Made by a program: the position numbers and the translations under genes | The notes under the pieces: generated by a model | Told to the model about the DNA's origin: nothing | The model's database searches: none | The model's input: only the letters and a program-made list of their open reading frames with translations | Shown here: in pieces, positions 45,356-55,511 of the stretch | How the letters are laid out: each line of letters begins with the position of its first letter | Numbering within the stretch: the first letter of the stretch is position 1 | From: an uncultured Flavobacteriales bacterium | Lineage (GTDB): Bacteria; Bacteroidota; Bacteroidia; Flavobacteriales; Flavobacteriaceae | NCBI GenBank assembly: GCA_913058295.1 | Contig: CAJXRD010000004.1 | Coordinates: 1 to 64,000 of the forward strand | Reading direction: 5' to 3' | Length of the DNA stretch: 64,000 bases

Positions 45356-46474
45356 TTATGCTTTTCTAGTGGATTCAATAATAAGTTTCGCTGTTTTCTC
45401 ACTAGCGCCGATTCCGCCTAGTTTTTGTTCTAAGTCGTAATATTCTATAAACAAAACTGCTCTATTGTATTCTTCTAAAATACGGCTAAGTTCTTTTTTA
45501 AGTCGCTTGGTATTAAAATCCGTTTGAATTAATTCTGTCACAACTTCTTTGTCTAATATTAAATTAACCAAAGAGATATATTTTAGTTTAATAATTCTTT
45601 TTGCAATCTCATAAGAGATTCTATTTCCTTTATAACAGACAACTTGTGGAACCTTAAACAAAGCAGTCTCTAGAGTTGCAGTCCCCGAGGTAACTAAAGC
45701 TGCATAGGATAAGCTTAGTAAATCGTAGGTTTTATTTAGTATTAAATGAACGTTTGGAGTTTTAATAAAAGATTTATAAAATTCTGCATCATGACTTGGA
45801 GCCCCTGCGATTACAAATTGATAACCTTTAAAGTCATCGACCAAACTCAACATTACTTCCAACATTTTAGTAATTTCTTGTTTTCTACTTCCTGGGAGTA
45901 ATGCAATAATAGGACGATCGTCTAAATTATTCTCGTTCCTGAATGTTTCAGGGTTCACTTGTTCTCTATTGGCGATAGCATCAATTAGCGGATGACCCAC
46001 AAAATGAACGGGAAAATTATGCTTCTCTTCGTAAAATTCTTTTTCAAAAGGGAGAATGACATACATAGCATCTACATCCCGTTTTATATCTTTTATTCTG
46101 TTTTCTTTCCATGCCCAAATTTGTGGAGAAATATAATAATGTGTTTTAGTTCCTCTCAGCTTTGCCCATTTTGCAATACGCATATTAAAGCCTGGGTAAT
46201 CAATAAAAATAATGACATCTGGATTAAAAGATTCAATGTCGCTTTTACAAGTTTTTATATTTTTTAAAATGGTTGTTAAATTAAAAATGACTTCTACAAA
46301 ACCCATAAAGGCAAGATCCCGATAATGTTTCACTAATTTTCCGCCAACTTGCTCCATTAAATCTCCACCCCAATAGCGAATGTCTGCATCTGTATCTTGT
46401 AGGTATAATGCCTTCATTAAATTGGCTCCGTGTAAATCTCCAGAGGCCTCACCCGCTATGATGTAATATTTCAT
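45356..46474 (-). CDS. lpxB: Lipid-A-disaccharide synthase
   Basis: 372 residues, full length. Starts with the LpxB motif IIAGEASGDLHGANLMKAL; others are DVIIFIDYPGFNMRIAKWAK, YYISPQIWAWKENRI, and ALLPGSRKQEI. It joins UDP-2,3-diacylglucosamine to lipid X in lipid A synthesis. It follows a small membrane gene by three bases and surE before that, so the three are probably one transcript. Confidence 0.92.
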   Translation of the reverse strand: MKYYIIAGEASGDLHGANLMKALYLQDTDADIRYWGGDLMEQVGGKLVKHYRDLAFMGFVEVIFNLTTILKNIKTCKSDIESFNPDVIIFIDYPGFNMRIAKWAKLRGTKTHYYISPQIWAWKENRIKDIKRDVDAMYVILPFEKEFYEEKHNFPVHFVGHPLIDAIANREQVNPETFRNENNLDDRPIIALLPGSRKQEITKMLEVMLSLVDDFKGYQFVIAGAPSHDAEFYKSFIKTPNVHLILNKTYDLLSLSYAALVTSGTATLETALFKVPQVVCYKGNRISYEIAKRIIKLKYISLVNLILDKEVVTELIQTDFNTKRLKKELSRILEEYNRAVLFIEYYDLEQKLGGIGASEKTAKLIIESTRKA

Positions 46475-46477
46475 ATG

Positions 46478-46765
46478 CTAATAAAACTTTGTTATTAAAA
46501 TAATTAAGGCAGCAACAACCGTAGCTAAAATAACACCACGAGCTCTATAAAGTTTGTTTTTTCTTAGAAAAATAAAGAAAACAAATAAATTTAAAATTGC
46601 CCCTAGACCAATGATGTTTCCAAAAACATCATGCAGCAAAGCGTTTTTAATAGTTTCTTCCAGACCATAATCTGAGAAAAAATAAATATATAAATAGCTT
46701 CCAGCTAAGTTAGCTATTAGCCCTATTGCAAGACCGATGAATACTTCTTTTTTTATAGTTCCCAA
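46478..46765 (-). CDS. Small membrane protein between surE and lpxB
   Basis: 95 residues with three hydrophobic helices (EVFIGLAIGLIANLAGSYLYIYFF; NIIGLGAILNLFVFFIFL; GVILATVVAALIILI) and no known domain. The start overlaps the end of surE by 13 bases and the stop lies three bases before lpxB. Tight packing suggests a real and co-expressed gene. Function unknown. Confidence 0.75.
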   Translation of the reverse strand: MGTIKKEVFIGLAIGLIANLAGSYLYIYFFSDYGLEETIKNALLHDVFGNIIGLGAILNLFVFFIFLRKNKLYRARGVILATVVAALIILITKFY

Positions 46766-47529
46766 GTGTTGATGTCTTTTATTACGTGATGTGCAGTTAA
46801 ATCAAATTGAACAGGAACCACAGAAACATATCCATTTTCCAAAGCCCATTCGTCGGTGTCTTCTCCTTGGTCTTCGTTTACAAATTTTCCTGTAAGCCAG
46901 TAGTAATCTCTTCCTAATGGGTTGGTTCGTTTGTCAAATTCTTCAGCCCAGTATCCCTTTGCTTGTCGGCAAACTTTGATCCCTTTAATTTCTTGCTCTG
47001 GAAGTTTTGGAATATTTACATTTAAAACCACTCCCTTTTGTAAGCCCTTCTCTAGGTATTGAGTAACAATGTTTTTAATATGTTTTTCTGAAGGTTCAAA
47101 ATCGGCATCTAAGGAATAATCTAATAATGAAAATCCAATGGAAGGAATTCCTTGTGTGCCAGCTTCAACGGCTGCACTCATGGTACCACTATAAATTACA
47201 TTGATGGAAGAATTACTTCCATGATTAATTCCACTTACACACAAATCTGGTTTGCGTTTTAAAATTTCGTTTACAGCAATTTTCACACAATCTGCAGGTG
47301 TCCCACTACAACTATATTCCGTTTGAGGCTCATGCTCTGCTACTTTAATTTTATTACAATATAAAGTGTCATTAATGGTGATTGCGTGGCCCATTCCACT
47401 TTGTGGAGAATCTGGAGCAACAACATATACCTCACCAATAGTGTTCATGATTTTAATAAGTGTTCTTAAGCCAGGAGCATTAATTCCATCGTCATTAGTA
47501 ACTAATATGAGTGGTTTTTTTAAAGACAT
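46753..47529 (-). CDS. surE: 5'/3'-nucleotidase SurE
   Basis: 258 residues. Begins with the metal-binding loop LILVTNDDGINAPG, then VVAPDSPQSGMGHAITI and the SGINHGSNSSINVIYSGTMSAA box; all SurE metal ligands are visible. It removes phosphate from nucleotides in the cytoplasm and is linked to stationary-phase survival. The frame opens five codons earlier; the ATG at 47529 (MSLKKPLILV) is the better fit to the family. It is divergent from the protease gene at 47701. Confidence 0.9.
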   Translation of the reverse strand: MSLKKPLILVTNDDGINAPGLRTLIKIMNTIGEVYVVAPDSPQSGMGHAITINDTLYCNKIKVAEHEPQTEYSCSGTPADCVKIAVNEILKRKPDLCVSGINHGSNSSINVIYSGTMSAAVEAGTQGIPSIGFSLLDYSLDADFEPSEKHIKNIVTQYLEKGLQKGVVLNVNIPKLPEQEIKGIKVCRQAKGYWAEEFDKRTNPLGRDYYWLTGKFVNEDQGEDTDEWALENGYVSVVPVQFDLTAHHVIKDINTWEL

Positions 47530-47700
47530 AGTTGAGAGTTTCAAAAAACAAAAATACGTAAATATTTTTTCAGAAAATAGCTATAAAACAACTAGAAATG
47601 CCAATTTTAGCACTGTTTGTTTAACAAAAAATTAGTATCATTACAGAGAATTGGCACGATATTTTATATAATTTAGTCGTCAGAATAAAAAAAAGAAAAT

Positions 47701-49866
47701 ATGGGCATCATGAAAAAGAATATAAAAGTTTTACTTCTTGCAGTATTTGTTGGGGTTGCATCTTGCAGTTTTACTTCAAAGGAGTTTAACGATCCAGATA
47801 AAGACAAGCTACTTATAGACTTAATCACTTACGTTTTACAAAAGGGACATTATAATCCTAAAGATATGAACGATGCCTTTTCTAAAAATGTATATGATGA
47901 TTTTATAAAAGGCTTGGATCCATTGAAGCGTTATTTTTTAGCTTCAGATATAGAAGAGTTTAGTCAGTATGAATTAGAAATTGATGATCAAATTAAAGTA
48001 AAGGATCTGGCTTTTTTCGATTTAGTATATAGTCGTTTTAGAGAACGAATGGAAGATATAAAAGTATTATATCCGAAAGTTTTAGAAACTCCTTTTGATT
48101 ATTCTATTACTGAAAATATAGATGTGGATTATGAGAATATCCCTTTTACTAATTCAAAAAAAGAATTAAAAGAACGATGGAGAAAACAATTGAAGTTTTC
48201 AACGATCTCTAATTATTATGATTTAATTGAAGATAATGGAACAAAAATAAATGAAGATGCTGAGAATACTGATGAAGAAAAGGAATTGGAAGAACCTAAA
48301 AGTCTTAATGAATTAGAAAAAGAAGCAAGAGAAAGTTCAGAAAAGTCTTTAGACGAATACTTTGATTTTGCAGATGAGTTAGAGCGCAAGGATTATTTTG
48401 CAATTTATCTTACTACAATTGTAGAAGAGTTTGACCCACATACTAATTATTTTGCACCACCAGATAGAGATCGATTTGATTTACGTATGTCTGGAAAATT
48501 AGAAGGAATTGGAGCGAGGCTTCAGAAGAAAAATGATTATATAAAAATTATTGAAATAATTAGTGGAGGTCCCGCTTGGAGAGGGGAACATATTGAAGTT
48601 GGAGACCTTATTATGAAGGTAAGACAGGAAGATGAAAAAGAAGCCGTAAGTGTAGTAGGAATGCGTTTAGATGATGCTGTAAAATTAATTAAAGGGCCTA
48701 AAGGCACTAAAGTAACACTTACTATTAAACGAGTAGATGGAATAGTTGAAGAAAAGACTATTACCAGAGATGTTGTAGAACTTGAAGAAACCTATGCGAA
48801 GTCTACATTAATTACGAAAGTGGATAAAAACTTTGGATTAATTAATCTTCCACAGTTTTATTTCGATATGAATGATTATAAAGAGCGTAATGCAGCAAGC
48901 GATATTAAAAAAGAAATAATTCGTTTAAAAAAGCAAGGAATGGAAGGATTAATTCTTGATTTGCGAAGTAATGGAGGAGGATCTTTACGTACAGCTGTAG
49001 ATATTGCAGGACTTTTTATTAAAGATGGTCCGGTTGTTCAAGTAGCTTCTAGTGGGAGTAAAAAAGAAGTTTTAAAGGATAAGGATACTGATATTGTTTG
49101 GGACGGACCTTTAGTGATTTTAGTAAACGAATTATCTGCATCTGCTTCTGAAATTTTGGCAGCAGCAATGCAGGATTATAAACGTGCTATTATTATTGGA
49201 AGTGAGCAAACTTATGGTAAGGGTACTGTTCAAAATTTAATAGATTTAAATCAATGGCTTCGAAAAAACGATATGGGAGATATGGGAGCCTTAAAATTAA
49301 CGACTCAAAAATTTTATAGAATTAACGGAGGATCTACACAATTAGAAGGTGTTAAAAGCGACGTGGTTATGCCAGATCGATATAGCTATTTTGATATTGG
49401 GGAAAGAGATTATGATAATCCACTGCCTTATGATAAAATTGAAGCAGCAGAATACGATGCTTGGGAAGGGTATATTGATTATGAAGAAACCATTTCAAAA
49501 AGTGTCGCTCGTATGGCTAAAAGCGAACAGTTAATGTTAATCGAGGAAAATGCAAAATGGATTAAAGAACGAAGAGATGAAACGGTTGTAGATTTAAATT
49601 ACAACAATTATAAAACAGATATTGATAATCGAGTTGAGGAAACTAAAAAGTTTGAAGTTATAAGCGAATATGATAATAAATTAAGCTATGAATCATTGCC
49701 ATATGAAATTAAATTAATGAAACAAGACACTACCTTAAGTGAAAAAAGAAAAAGGTGGCATAAAAGTTTAAGCAAGGATATTTATGTGGAAGAAGCAGTA
49801 AATGTATTAGAAGATTTAAAGTTAAGTAATATTAGAAGAGGCAAAGTAGCCGATATTAAAAATTAG
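47701..49866 (+). CDS. Carboxy-terminal-processing (tail-specific) protease, lipoprotein
   Basis: 721 residues, like long Prc-type enzymes. A lipoprotein signal (VASC) opens it; an N-terminal domain, a PDZ domain (SGGPAWRGEHIEVGDLIMKV) and the S41 core with ELSASASEILAAAMQDYKRAIIIGSEQTYGKGTVQ (Ser and Lys dyad) follow. A C-terminal DUF3340-like region closes it. It trims C-termini in the periplasm. ATGs at 47701 and 47710 are both possible. Confidence 0.9.
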   Translation: MGIMKKNIKVLLLAVFVGVASCSFTSKEFNDPDKDKLLIDLITYVLQKGHYNPKDMNDAFSKNVYDDFIKGLDPLKRYFLASDIEEFSQYELEIDDQIKVKDLAFFDLVYSRFRERMEDIKVLYPKVLETPFDYSITENIDVDYENIPFTNSKKELKERWRKQLKFSTISNYYDLIEDNGTKINEDAENTDEEKELEEPKSLNELEKEARESSEKSLDEYFDFADELERKDYFAIYLTTIVEEFDPHTNYFAPPDRDRFDLRMSGKLEGIGARLQKKNDYIKIIEIISGGPAWRGEHIEVGDLIMKVRQEDEKEAVSVVGMRLDDAVKLIKGPKGTKVTLTIKRVDGIVEEKTITRDVVELEETYAKSTLITKVDKNFGLINLPQFYFDMNDYKERNAASDIKKEIIRLKKQGMEGLILDLRSNGGGSLRTAVDIAGLFIKDGPVVQVASSGSKKEVLKDKDTDIVWDGPLVILVNELSASASEILAAAMQDYKRAIIIGSEQTYGKGTVQNLIDLNQWLRKNDMGDMGALKLTTQKFYRINGGSTQLEGVKSDVVMPDRYSYFDIGERDYDNPLPYDKIEAAEYDAWEGYIDYEETISKSVARMAKSEQLMLIEENAKWIKERRDETVVDLNYNNYKTDIDNRVEETKKFEVISEYDNKLSYESLPYEIKLMKQDTTLSEKRKRWHKSLSKDIYVEEAVNVLEDLKLSNIRRGKVADIKN

Positions 49867-49912
49867 ATTTTTTAAATTATTTCATTCCTTTTTTATTGAG
49901 TAATTTTACTAA

Positions 49913-51049
49913 GTGAAAAAATCGAAAAGAACATCTAAATTCCCTAATTCCATGGAAGGAGGATTAACTAAAATAGCGCTCCAAAAGTTTAAAAAAAATT
50001 CTTGGGGCGTTTTAAGTTTTAGTTTTTTGGTTTTATGCGTTTTTGTTGCAATTTTCGCATATGCTATAGCTCCAGACAACTCACAGAATGCAAATCAGAT
50101 GCATTTGTCTATACATTCAAAATCTCCAGGTTTTAAAGTTCAAATACTTACAATTCCTTCGGTTGACAAAGCAGAAAAGACCTTTTCAAGTTTTTTCTTC
50201 GGAAAAAAAATAACAGCTTCTGAAATTCCTATTTCAGATTATTCCATAGATAATAATACACTTAGCATAGTTGAATATACTACAGATGGAGAAGGTTTTC
50301 AGAAAGAATTAGACTTGGCTTCGTTTCCAAAAGCAGATGCCGTTGAGGATATTCCAAATCATTATATTACACAAAGAAAGTTTTTATTGGGTACCGATAA
50401 ATATGGGCGAGATCTTTTAAGTAGAATGCTTATTGGTATTAGAATTTCTCTTGCAATTGGATTTGTCGCAGTTTTTATATCCTTAATAATAGGCATAACC
50501 ATGGGGGCTATAGCTGGTTATTTTGGCGGAAAAGTAGATGCCGTCATCATGTGGTTTATAAATGTTACTTGGTCAATCCCAACCTTATTACTAGTAATTG
50601 CTATCACCTTAGCTCTAGGAAAAGGGTTTTGGCAGGTTTTTATTGCTGTCGGACTTACCATGTGGGTTGAGGTGGCGCGTGTAGTTAGGGGGCAAGTAAT
50701 GGGGGTGAAACAAATGCAATACGTTACAGCTGCTCGAGCCTTAGGATATACAGATTATAGAATAATAATGAAACATATTTTGCCCAATAGTATGGCTCCT
50801 GTAATTATTATTTCTGCTGCAAATTTTGCAGGTGCAATACTAATTGAAAGCGGGCTTAGTTTTTTAGGAATAGGAGCACAACCTCCAATGCCAAGCTGGG
50901 GAGGAATTATTAAAGATCATTATACCTATATTATTTTGGGAAAACCATATTTGGCATTAATACCAGGTTTGGCTATTATGAGTTTGGTAACTGCCTTTAT
51001 GTTAATGGGGAATGCTTTGCGTGATGCTTTGGATGTGAAGACTGCTTAG
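49913..51049 (+). CDS. DppC-type ABC peptide/nickel transporter permease with a large extracytoplasmic insertion
   Basis: 378 residues, start GTG at 49913. The first helix (about 33-52) is followed by about 110 extracytoplasmic residues (about 53-160), then the core permease: LGTDKYGRDLLSRMLIGIRISLAIGF, the EAA loop VTAARALGYTDYRIIMKHILPNSM, and ESGLSFLGIGAQPPMPSWG. The insertion is longer than in classical DppC. No ATPase or binding protein is next to it; a partner permease must lie elsewhere. It overlaps the convergent rodA gene by four bases. Confidence 0.85.
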   Translation: MKKSKRTSKFPNSMEGGLTKIALQKFKKNSWGVLSFSFLVLCVFVAIFAYAIAPDNSQNANQMHLSIHSKSPGFKVQILTIPSVDKAEKTFSSFFFGKKITASEIPISDYSIDNNTLSIVEYTTDGEGFQKELDLASFPKADAVEDIPNHYITQRKFLLGTDKYGRDLLSRMLIGIRISLAIGFVAVFISLIIGITMGAIAGYFGGKVDAVIMWFINVTWSIPTLLLVIAITLALGKGFWQVFIAVGLTMWVEVARVVRGQVMGVKQMQYVTAARALGYTDYRIIMKHILPNSMAPVIIISAANFAGAILIESGLSFLGIGAQPPMPSWGGIIKDHYTYIILGKPYLALIPGLAIMSLVTAFMLMGNALRDALDVKTA

Positions 51050-52311
51050 CGATTAACATAATTAGTAGCATCGAATCTAATAAATATAAATAGCAGTATT
51101 GTAAAGCCCCAAAGTCCGGAACCTCCATAACTAAAAAATGGTAATGGAATTCCAATAGTGGGTAGCAGTCCTGTAACCATACCAATATTTATAAAAAAGT
51201 GAATAAATAAAATGGAAGCAACACTATATCCATAAATTCTACTATACTGAGATTTTTGCCTTTCAGCTAAAATAAGTAAACGAATAATTAATGCTAAAAA
51301 AAGAATAACAACTAGCATACTTCCTAAAAACCCCCATTCTTCACCTACAGTACTAAAAATATAATCGGTGTCTTGCTCTGGAACAAACTTCCCCATAGTT
51401 TGTGTTCCTTGTAACCATCCTTTACCAGTCCAACCCCCACTTCCTATGGCAATTTCACTTTGATTGGTGTTGTAACCAATATTAGCATTATCTACTTGTT
51501 TTCCTAATACAAGATTAAAACGATCCCTATGCCTTTGCTCTAATATATTTTCAAAAATATAATTAACAGAAAAGGAAAATCCTATACAAGCAATAGCTAT
51601 AAAGCTGTATTTAAAAACATTGGTTCGCTTGTTTCTTTTTCTATTAATAAAATAAATGAGTACCGCTATTAAAATTATTCCAACAGAAATCCATGCAACA
51701 CCAAATGCTAGGGTAAATACAAATAATGCAGCTACGATAAACCCTAATAATAAATATATAAAATGCAACCCTTCTCTATATAATGGAAAGATCAATGCGA
51801 CATATACCAGTGCAGATCCTGGGTCGGGCTGAGGTATAATAAACAAAGCCGGAAGTATTATAATAATTAAAGCTTTAATTTGATGGTTGAATTCATTCAT
51901 ATTAGTTTGAATATCGCTAACATATTTGGCCAATGCTAGGGCTGTAGCAGCTTTAGCAAATTCACTGGGTTGAATGCTAAAACCTCCTAAGAAATACCAG
52001 GAAGTTGCTCCATTTACATTTTTTCCTAATACAAATAGACCTAATAAGGACAATAAGGAAACGAGGTAAATTAAACTTGAAAATCGTTCATAGAACCGAC
52101 TTTCTATAGCTAGAATAAATATTATTAGAACAATACTAAGGGATATCCAAATTAATTGTTTGGTGTAAATCTGTGAGAAATCAAAGAAACTGGTAGAAGC
52201 TTCATTAAAAGAAGCAGAATAAATATTCACCCAACCAATACTAACCAAAGCAATGTAAATGAATATCGTAATCCAATCTAACTTTATGGGGTTTCTTGAT
52301 CCTAACATCAA
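51046..52311 (-). CDS. rodA: Rod-shape protein RodA (SEDS peptidoglycan polymerase)
   Basis: 421 residues, about ten membrane helices. SEDS motifs: SIQPSEFAKAATALALAKYVS, QPDPGSALVYVAL, WLQGTQTMGKFVPEQDTDYIFSTVGEEWGFLGS and late GIPLPFFSYGGSGLWGF. RodA polymerises glycan strands together with PBP2, whose gene overlaps by four bases (ATGA). The last gene of the mre operon. Confidence 0.93.
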   Translation of the reverse strand: MMLGSRNPIKLDWITIFIYIALVSIGWVNIYSASFNEASTSFFDFSQIYTKQLIWISLSIVLIIFILAIESRFYERFSSLIYLVSLLSLLGLFVLGKNVNGATSWYFLGGFSIQPSEFAKAATALALAKYVSDIQTNMNEFNHQIKALIIIILPALFIIPQPDPGSALVYVALIFPLYREGLHFIYLLLGFIVAALFVFTLAFGVAWISVGIILIAVLIYFINRKRNKRTNVFKYSFIAIACIGFSFSVNYIFENILEQRHRDRFNLVLGKQVDNANIGYNTNQSEIAIGSGGWTGKGWLQGTQTMGKFVPEQDTDYIFSTVGEEWGFLGSMLVVILFLALIIRLLILAERQKSQYSRIYGYSVASILFIHFFINIGMVTGLLPTIGIPLPFFSYGGSGLWGFTILLFIFIRFDATNYVNR

Positions 52312-54176
52312 TTATTAATATTAAAGGTTTCTCCTGAATAGGGTTTTGCATATTCTTCTTCTAGAGATCCATTTAAAACATATTCTTCCATGTCTTTCCT
52401 GGAAATCTCACCTTTTAAATATTTTTCAATCATAAGTCCAGCAATTCTTCCAGCCCATCGAGAGCCCCAATAACCATTTTCTACAAATACTGCAATTGCA
52501 ATCTTCGGATTGTCTTTAGGCGCAAAAGCAACAAAAATAGAATGATCGGTTAGTTGAACTCGTTTTCCGTCAATTTTAGTAAAATTTTCTGCGGTACCAG
52601 TTTTTCCACAAATTTCTATTCCGGGAATTCGAATATAGGATGCCGTCCCCTTATTATAAACATCATACATTCCTTCTACAATCGGTTCAAAATGTTTTGA
52701 ATCTATAGTGGTATTATACCGTTTGGTATATTTTGAATCTATAGTATCTATACCTTTTATGTTTTTAAGGATATGTGGTTTGTAATACCAACCTCTATTT
52801 GCAATGGCAGCTGTGAAATTTACCATTTGCATTGGAGTTAATAATACCTCTCCTTGCCCAATTGCATTAGAAATTGTTGCGGTAGCATACCATTTGTATT
52901 TTGGGTATTGATACCATCTATTGTAAAAATTTGAAGTTGGAATCAACCCTTTTTTTCCTGCGGGTAAATCATATCCCATATAATTCCCTAAACCAAAACT
53001 CTCTAAATGTTTTCTCCAATTATCTATACCCTCTTGAGGAGATGGAAATTTTTCAATAGTTCTTCTGTAAACTGTACAAAAATATGCGTTACAAGAGTTA
53101 GCAATACCACCAACCATTGATAGTGGTGATTTATGATGATGGCAGCCCAAGGGTTTCTTTCCACCATAATGATAACCGCCATGACAAGAAATCTGTTCTT
53201 TTGCATCAATTACACCTTCCTGAAGACCAATTAATGCTGTTAATGTTTTAAATGGAGAACCAGGAGGATATTCTCCTTGTAAAACTCTATCGAATAATGG
53301 TCTTGAAATGGTATCGTACCAAAGTTTGGTGAAATTTTTAGATCGCTCTCTACCAACTAATAAACCGGGATCGTAATTAGATGCAGTAATTAAAGCTAAT
53401 ATTTCACCTGTTGCGGGTTCTATAGCTACAATTCCTCCTCTTTTATTTACCAATAGCTCTTCTCCATATTTCTGAAGCCTTTCATCTATGGTAAGAGTAA
53501 TGTCTTTGCCATTTTCTGGTAATGTATCGTAAATCCCTTCTTTATAGGGTCCAATAACTCTATTAAATCTATCGGTTTGTATATAATTAATTCCTTTTGT
53601 TCCTCTAAGGATTTCTTCATACTCTTGTTCAACACCCGCTTTACCAATTAAATCTCCCATTTGGTAATAGGGGTTTTTCTTAATGATTTGATTATTTACT
53701 TCCGCTATATATCCAAAAACATTTGCAGAATGATTTACTCTATAATTTCTTAATGCACGTTTTTGAATGTAAAAACCTTTGTATTTATGCATCTTTTCAG
53801 AAAGATAAGCATATTCTTCTTTTGTAAATTGAGGAACCACAACAGATGGAAGTCTAGGAGAATATATTCTAGCTTTTCTAAGAATTTCATCAAAATCCGA
53901 TTTGGTAATTTTCAGTAATTTGCAAAACTCTAAGGTGTCTAAAGGCTCCACATTTTTCGGAATCACCATCACATCATAAGAAGGCTGATTGGAAACTAAT
54001 AGTTTCCCGTTTCTGTCAAAAATAAATCCACGTTGTGGGTAATCGAATTTTTTCTTAATGGCATTATTATCCGATGAAATCTGTGCAGAGGTATCATATA
54101 CCTGAAGGTAAAAAAGCCTAGAGGTAAATAATAAACCTGTTATTAATACAACAAAAAGAAGTAAAAATTTTCTCAC
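52308..54176 (-). CDS. mrdA: Penicillin-binding protein 2 (MrdA)
   Basis: 622 residues. A short cytoplasmic tail and one membrane helix (about 4-24) are followed by the PBP dimerisation domain (DYPQRGFIFDRNGKLLVSN) and the transpeptidase domain: S307-P-F-K310 (PPGSPFK), SNAYF as SxN, and CGKTGTAEN as KTG. It cross-links the wall for rod elongation and is the partner of RodA. It overlaps mreD and rodA by four bases each. Confidence 0.93.
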   Translation of the reverse strand: MRKFLLLFVVLITGLLFTSRLFYLQVYDTSAQISSDNNAIKKKFDYPQRGFIFDRNGKLLVSNQPSYDVMVIPKNVEPLDTLEFCKLLKITKSDFDEILRKARIYSPRLPSVVVPQFTKEEYAYLSEKMHKYKGFYIQKRALRNYRVNHSANVFGYIAEVNNQIIKKNPYYQMGDLIGKAGVEQEYEEILRGTKGINYIQTDRFNRVIGPYKEGIYDTLPENGKDITLTIDERLQKYGEELLVNKRGGIVAIEPATGEILALITASNYDPGLLVGRERSKNFTKLWYDTISRPLFDRVLQGEYPPGSPFKTLTALIGLQEGVIDAKEQISCHGGYHYGGKKPLGCHHHKSPLSMVGGIANSCNAYFCTVYRRTIEKFPSPQEGIDNWRKHLESFGLGNYMGYDLPAGKKGLIPTSNFYNRWYQYPKYKWYATATISNAIGQGEVLLTPMQMVNFTAAIANRGWYYKPHILKNIKGIDTIDSKYTKRYNTTIDSKHFEPIVEGMYDVYNKGTASYIRIPGIEICGKTGTAENFTKIDGKRVQLTDHSIFVAFAPKDNPKIAIAVFVENGYWGSRWAGRIAGLMIEKYLKGEISRKDMEEYVLNGSLEEEYAKPYSGETFNINN

Positions 54177-54682
54177 TTAGATTTTTTACTAAAAATAGAG
54201 ATGGAACTCATAATTAATATAATGCTAAAGATACCTGAAATTAACGTAGATTTTAGGACTAAGATTATATGATTTGTGTTAAATATTTCCATTGAGAATA
54301 ACACAATATGGTGTAACAAAACCATGATGCCTACATAAATAAGACGTTGTACAAATTCTACATTATTAATCTTTATAGAATTATATTCATAGCTTACTCC
54401 AAATGAAAATTTTAAAATTACGGGACGTAAATAAGCAATCACAACACATGCGGCTGCATGAACCCCACCAGAATCTCCAAATAAATCTATAGTAAGGCCT
54501 AATAAAAAGCTTAAAACAATTAATAAGCTTTTGTTTCCATTAAAAGGAAAGGTTAATATAAAAAGTATGTATAGATAAGGGTTTATATAACCCAGAAAAT
54601 TTATATTATTTAGCAAAAGTACTTGTACCAATACTAGTATGATAAACCGGAAACTTAATATGAAATAAACATTACTCTGCAT
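54173..54682 (-). CDS. mreD: Rod-shape-determining protein MreD
   Basis: 169 residues, about five hydrophobic helices and no other domain, as in MreD. Its identity rests partly on its place: it overlaps mreC by 11 bases and mrdA by four. LSFLLGLTIDLFGDSGGVHAAACVVIAYLRP is similar to the conserved helices of the family. It helps hold the elongation complex in the inner membrane. Confidence 0.85.
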   Translation of the reverse strand: MQSNVYFILSFRFIILVLVQVLLLNNINFLGYINPYLYILFILTFPFNGNKSLLIVLSFLLGLTIDLFGDSGGVHAAACVVIAYLRPVILKFSFGVSYEYNSIKINNVEFVQRLIYVGIMVLLHHIVLFSMEIFNTNHIILVLKSTLISGIFSIILIMSSISIFSKKSK

Positions 54683-55499
54683 CGTCCGATTCTTTTTCTA
54701 ATTTTTTGATTTCCTCAGTATCCTTATTGTTAATGATATAAACATGTTTTAGGCTAGTCATATCATTAAATAACTTAATGTTTAAGGTGTAAGAGTTTTT
54801 ATCTTTATTTAATAAAGAACTTTGAATAGTACCTACTAAAACTCCTTCTGGGAAAATTGTTGACTTTCCTCCAGTAATTATAGTATCCCCTACAATGATA
54901 GGGGCTAATCTTGGAATTTCTATTAATTGAACAATATTTGGGTCTTCGGTATTCCAAATTAAGCTTCCAAAATGGTTTGAGTTTTTAAGCTTTGCATTTA
55001 TCTGACTATTGATATTTAAAATAGATTGAACCGTAGCATATTTTGCGGAAGTGTTTTTGATAATACCTATCAACCCTTTTGATGAAATTACACCCATGTC
55101 TAAAGCAATATTCATTTGGGACCCCTTATCGATGGTAAGGATGTTTTTAGATTTAGAGTAGGTATTATTTATAACTCTAGCTGTTTCAAATTGAAATTTT
55201 GAATGCGTAAAAGTAGAATCTGTATTATCAATAGTGGAGAATTCATCAAAAGAATCCAATTGCATTCTTAATCTTGCGTTTTCTTCAAGAAGTAAATCGT
55301 TTTCTTCTTTTAAATTGAAATAGTTGTTGACATTATTTTTGAAAGAATAAATACCACCACTAAAAAAATTAGCAGAATTTATAAATTTATTTTTGTGAAA
55401 TGAATGAGACTGAATGGTAAGTGCGAACGAAATTAGAAATAAAAAAAGGGACAACAGAAAATTTTTATTCCGAATTAAGAAAAATAGAATTTGCTGCAT
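54672..55499 (-). CDS. mreC: Rod-shape-determining protein MreC
   Basis: 275 residues. One N-terminal helix (about 11-29), a coiled coil (NYFNLKEENDLLLEENARLRMQL) and two beta-barrel subdomains with the MreC motif KGSQMNIALDMGVISSKGLIGII, then PEGVLVGTI. MreC is the periplasmic activator of PBP2. It follows mreB by 12 bases. Confidence 0.92.
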   Translation of the reverse strand: MQQILFFLIRNKNFLLSLFLFLISFALTIQSHSFHKNKFINSANFFSGGIYSFKNNVNNYFNLKEENDLLLEENARLRMQLDSFDEFSTIDNTDSTFTHSKFQFETARVINNTYSKSKNILTIDKGSQMNIALDMGVISSKGLIGIIKNTSAKYATVQSILNINSQINAKLKNSNHFGSLIWNTEDPNIVQLIEIPRLAPIIVGDTIITGGKSTIFPEGVLVGTIQSSLLNKDKNSYTLNIKLFNDMTSLKHVYIINNKDTEEIKKLEKESDDAE

Positions 55500-55511
55500 A
55501 ATCTAATATTT

